A stretch of DNA of 64,000 nt from Hydrogenophaga sp. A37 (GTDB lineage Bacteria; Pseudomonadota; Gammaproteobacteria; Burkholderiales; Burkholderiaceae_C), in assembly GCF_002001205.1 (NCBI RefSeq), contig NZ_MUNZ01000118.1, forward strand, positions 1-64,000. The letters run 5' to 3'. The translations under genes were made by a program, and so were the position numbers. The stretch's first letter is position 1, and every line of letters starts with the position of its first letter. The notes beneath the pieces were generated by a model. The model did not search any database, was not told the origin of the DNA, and saw nothing but the letters and a program-made list of their open reading frames with translations. Of this stretch, positions 61,672 through 64,000 are shown piece by piece.

Positions 61672-62748
61672 ATGTCCCTGATCCCCGTCACCATCCTCAC
61701 CGGCTTCCTTGGTTCGGGCAAAACCACGTTGCTCAAGCGTGTGCTGACCGAGGCCCACGGCCAGAAGATCGCGGTGATCGAGAACGAGTTCGGCGAGGAA
61801 AACATCGACACCGAGATCCTCGTGGCCGACACGCAGGAAAACATCATCCAGATGAGCAACGGCTGCATCTGCTGCACCATCCGCGACGACCTGCGCGCCA
61901 CCTTGCATGATCTCGCCGAGAAGAAGCGCAAGGGCGAACTCGATTTCGAGCGCGTGGTGATCGAGACCACCGGCCTGGCCGACCCCGGCCCGGTGGCGCA
62001 GACTTTCTTCATGGACGACGAGGTCGCCGAGCAGTATTTGCTCGATTCCATCCTGACCCTGGTGGATGCCAAACACGCGGCCCAGCAGCTCAACGACCGC
62101 CAGGAAGCGCGCCGCCAGGTGGGTTTTGCCGACCAGATCTTCATCAGCAAGGCCGATCTGGTGGACCAGGATGAGCTGGCCGCGCTGACCCATCGCCTCA
62201 AGCACATGAACCCGCGCGCGCCGATGCGCCCGGTGCACTTTGGTGAGGTGGCGCTCAAGGAGGTGTTCGACCTGCGCGGTTTCAACCTGAACGCCAAGCT
62301 CGACATCGACCCGGACTTTCTCAAGGCCGATGACGACCACGATCACCACGATCATGGTCATGAACATCACGATCACGCCCCTGGCGAAACCTGTGACCAC
62401 CCCTCGCACCAGCACGGCCATGAAGACCACGGCCACCACCACCATCACGATGACGACGTAAAGAGCTTCGTCTACCGCGCCACCCGGCCGTTCAACCCGG
62501 CCAAGCTGGAAGACTTCCTGGGGGCCATCGTGCAGGTCTACGGCCCGCGCATGCTGCGCTACAAGGGCGTGCTCGACATGCAGGGCACCGACCGCAAGGT
62601 GATCTTCCAGGGCGTGCACCAGCTCATGGGCAGCGATCTCGGCCCGGCCTGGGCAGAAGGCGAGCCACGCGTGAGCAAAATGGTGTTCATTGGGCTTGAT
62701 CTGCCCAAGGACATCCTGGTCCAGGGGCTCGACCAGTCGCTGGTCTGA
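61672..62748 (+). CDS. COG0523 GTP-binding metallochaperone (CobW/ZigA-like) with a His-rich insert
   Basis: A 358-residue G3E GTPase. Walker A is TGFLGSGKTTLLKR, followed by NEFGEENID and the metal-binding CxCC in NGCICCTIRDDL (about 64-67), Walker B and the guanine motif SKADLV. Between the GTPase and the C-terminal domain is a His-rich stretch (about 221-263, with runs such as HDHHDHGHEHHDH), expected to bind zinc. It is a cytoplasmic metal-insertion chaperone by family; the client is unknown. No Zur box was found upstream by eye. Confidence 0.86.
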   Translation: MSLIPVTILTGFLGSGKTTLLKRVLTEAHGQKIAVIENEFGEENIDTEILVADTQENIIQMSNGCICCTIRDDLRATLHDLAEKKRKGELDFERVVIETTGLADPGPVAQTFFMDDEVAEQYLLDSILTLVDAKHAAQQLNDRQEARRQVGFADQIFISKADLVDQDELAALTHRLKHMNPRAPMRPVHFGEVALKEVFDLRGFNLNAKLDIDPDFLKADDDHDHHDHGHEHHDHAPGETCDHPSHQHGHEDHGHHHHHDDDVKSFVYRATRPFNPAKLEDFLGAIVQVYGPRMLRYKGVLDMQGTDRKVIFQGVHQLMGSDLGPAWAEGEPRVSKMVFIGLDLPKDILVQGLDQSLV

Positions 62749-63075
62749 GTCACCCTGGTCGGCCCCCACACATCAGAAACAGACCCGGCCGTGTTCTTTG
62801 TCTCGCTTCTCCAACGCCTGGGATTTCATTCCGACCCCCAGTCGGTGGTGGTTCCACGCGCGTCGTTACAATCGCCCCCCAAGTCGGGTGCCCGTGACCC
62901 GGCCAGGTCTGTTGCTAACCTGCCGGTTGAGCGTCGAGCCGGAGCGGGACGCAAACGGGGTATAACCACAGACCAGCCGGTCTCGACCGAGCACCGTGAC
63001 GCGCCCCGGGGGCTTGCCCGAGGCAGCGCACCGCCCCAGGAACAGGCATCGTCAGGCATTGAGAGGAGACCCCTT
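62749..63075. other. Intergenic region upstream of dksA
   Basis: About 330 bp without a supported gene. It must hold the dksA promoter, but no pair of promoter boxes with acceptable spacing could be picked. TATAAC near 62961 has no suitable -35. Confidence 0.4.
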
Positions 63076-64000
63076 GTGAAAGCCCCGGCCACCCCCACCG
63101 CAAAGAACAAAAAGCCCGCGCCCAGCGCCGGCAAAGTGCGGAACACACCGGTCGCGGCAGCCACCAAATTGCCCGTCAAGACCGCGCCCAAGGCTGCGGC
63201 CAAGAAGCCCGCTTCCGCGAAAAATGCGGTGCCGGTGAAGAAGCCTGTGCCCGCCAAGGTGTCCAAGGCCCCTGCGGTCAAGGCCGCAGCCAAGCCGGTC
63301 GTGAAGGCGGTGGCCAAAAAAGCGCCTGTCAAAGTCGCCGCGCCTGCGCCTACCACTTCGGCCAAATCCGCTGCAAAATCGGGCGCCAATGCCTCGGGGT
63401 CGGTGTCCAAGTCGACACCGACACCGGGGGGCAAAGCCGGCAAGCCAGCCACAACCTCTGGAGCGACCAAGCCTGTGGCTGTGCCCAAACCCGCACCGAT
63501 CGTCGTCGAGCCGACGCCCCGCCCTCTGGGCAAGCGCGCGGCCAAGAAGGTCATGATGGAGCAAATGACCCAGGCGGCGGTGGTTCCGACCCATGCTCCC
63601 GATGCCGCGAAAGCGACATTTTTCACCTCGAATGAACGCGTAATGACCCCACCCGTGCCCTCCTCCATCCAGAAAGACCCCAAGCGGGCGAACAACTGGA
63701 AGTCCATGTCCGTCGATCAACTCACCGACCAGGATGTGCAGGCCATGCCCGACGCCGAGTACATGAACGACGTCCAGCTCGCTTTTTTCCGTCGCAAGCT
63801 CACGCTGCTCAAGGATGACATGCTGGCCAATGCCGGTGAAACCACCGAACACCTGCGTGAAGACACGGTGGTGGTGCCCGATCCTGCCGACCGCGCGACC
63901 ATCGAGGAAGAGCATGCTCTGGAGCTGCGCACCCGCGACCGCGAGCGCAAGCTGCTCAAGAAAATCGAGCAAGCGATCACCCGCATCGACTCCGGCGATT
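63076..64000 (+). CDS. dksA: RNA polymerase-binding transcription factor DksA with long basic N-terminal tail, 3'-truncated by window edge
   Basis: Open to the end of the window; no stop yet. A GTG start at 63076 follows a GAGGAGAC site. Residues 1-~140 are Lys/Ala/Pro/Val rich (KNKKPAPSAGK, PKAAAKKPASAK), then a short linker. The DksA part begins near residue 211 with SVDQLTDQDVQAMPDAEYMN, continuing to the coiled coil whose tip carries DPADRATIEEEHALELRTRD, the conserved Asp-x-x-Asp-x-Ala. Expected zinc finger lies beyond 64000. With ppGpp it alters RNA polymerase at rRNA and amino-acid promoters. The tail resembles histone H1-like proteins and may contact DNA or RNA. Confidence 0.85.
   Translation, partial: MKAPATPTAKNKKPAPSAGKVRNTPVAAATKLPVKTAPKAAAKKPASAKNAVPVKKPVPAKVSKAPAVKAAAKPVVKAVAKKAPVKVAAPAPTTSAKSAAKSGANASGSVSKSTPTPGGKAGKPATTSGATKPVAVPKPAPIVVEPTPRPLGKRAAKKVMMEQMTQAAVVPTHAPDAAKATFFTSNERVMTPPVPSSIQKDPKRANNWKSMSVDQLTDQDVQAMPDAEYMNDVQLAFFRRKLTLLKDDMLANAGETTEHLREDTVVVPDPADRATIEEEHALELRTRDRERKLLKKIEQAITRIDSGD

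Noticed and set aside
62927-62966. TTGAGC and TATAAC as the dksA promoter
   Set aside because: They are 28 bp apart, so cannot be one sigma-70 promoter.
62826-63707. 293-codon minus-strand frame with Gly/Ala/Thr-rich repeats
   Set aside because: Antisense of the Lys/Ala/Pro DksA tail; its apparent repeats only mirror the tail's composition.

Overview
The window is about 64 kb of GC-rich bacterial chromosome. It fits a betaproteobacterium of the order Burkholderiales, most likely a Comamonadaceae member close to Hydrogenophaga or Acidovorax. The reasons are tandem DUF4148 protein, a DksA with a long Lys/Ala/Pro tail, a type A RNase P RNA, the dapF-DUF484-xerC order, many Liv-type transporters, and dense intergenic palindromic repeats. 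The placement is an inference from gene content; no rRNA or tRNA gene is visible. There is no transposase, prophage or CRISPR array.

Region 1 (1-6385, + strand) is a tight catabolic operon resembling acyclic terpene utilisation (atuCDEF order): carboxyltransferase, acyl-CoA dehydrogenase, enoyl-CoA hydratase, biotin carboxylase/BCCP subunit and a second acyl-CoA dehydrogenase. Three of these five genes carry repeat elements inside the reading frame, without a stop or frameshift. Region 2 (6457-10052) holds a DUF4148 protein, a metal-type two-component system, a thioesterase and a small membrane protein. Region 3 (10.1-18.6 kb) is patchy. An ArsR-PhzF-ABM-cyclodeaminase operon is followed by CorA and a set of gene relics (RidA, a VWA protein, a PstS tail), then small secreted or lipoprotein genes.

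Region 4 (18.6-22 kb) has small regulators and membrane proteins. Region 5 (22.1-31.8 kb) is a second catabolic block. On the minus strand is a livHMGF-acyl-CoA ligase-livK operon. Divergent from it are an AtuA-like protein, its small partner domain and an enoyl-CoA hydratase. Together with region 1 this suggests import, CoA activation and beta-oxidation-like breakdown of a branched or isoprenoid acid. Region 6 (31.9-47 kb) is mostly housekeeping: amidotransferase, thioesterase, Atm1-type ABC exporter, succinyl-CoA:acetate CoA-transferase, HypT-like LysR regulator, pyrC, glutamine synthetase homologue, htpX, FAD-dependent oxidoreductase, MATE pump and rnpB.

Region 7 (47.6-56.6 kb, minus strand) includes a Nudix-MBL fusion and a polyamine-type ABC transporter operon with a GntR regulator and an Asp/Glu/hydantoin racemase family enzyme. 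A perfect 17-bp-arm inverted repeat lies in front of it. Region 8 (56.8-64 kb, + strand) contains dapF, DUF484, xerC, a DsrE protein, an RlmI-like methyltransferase, a COG0523 GTPase and the start of dksA, which runs off the window.

Four repeat families recur. Class A has ends CCCTCACCCC/GGGGTGAGGG. Class B is a 72-bp unit. Class C has GC-rich inverted arms containing CGCCGCCTG. Class D is a 161-bp palindromic element after dapF.
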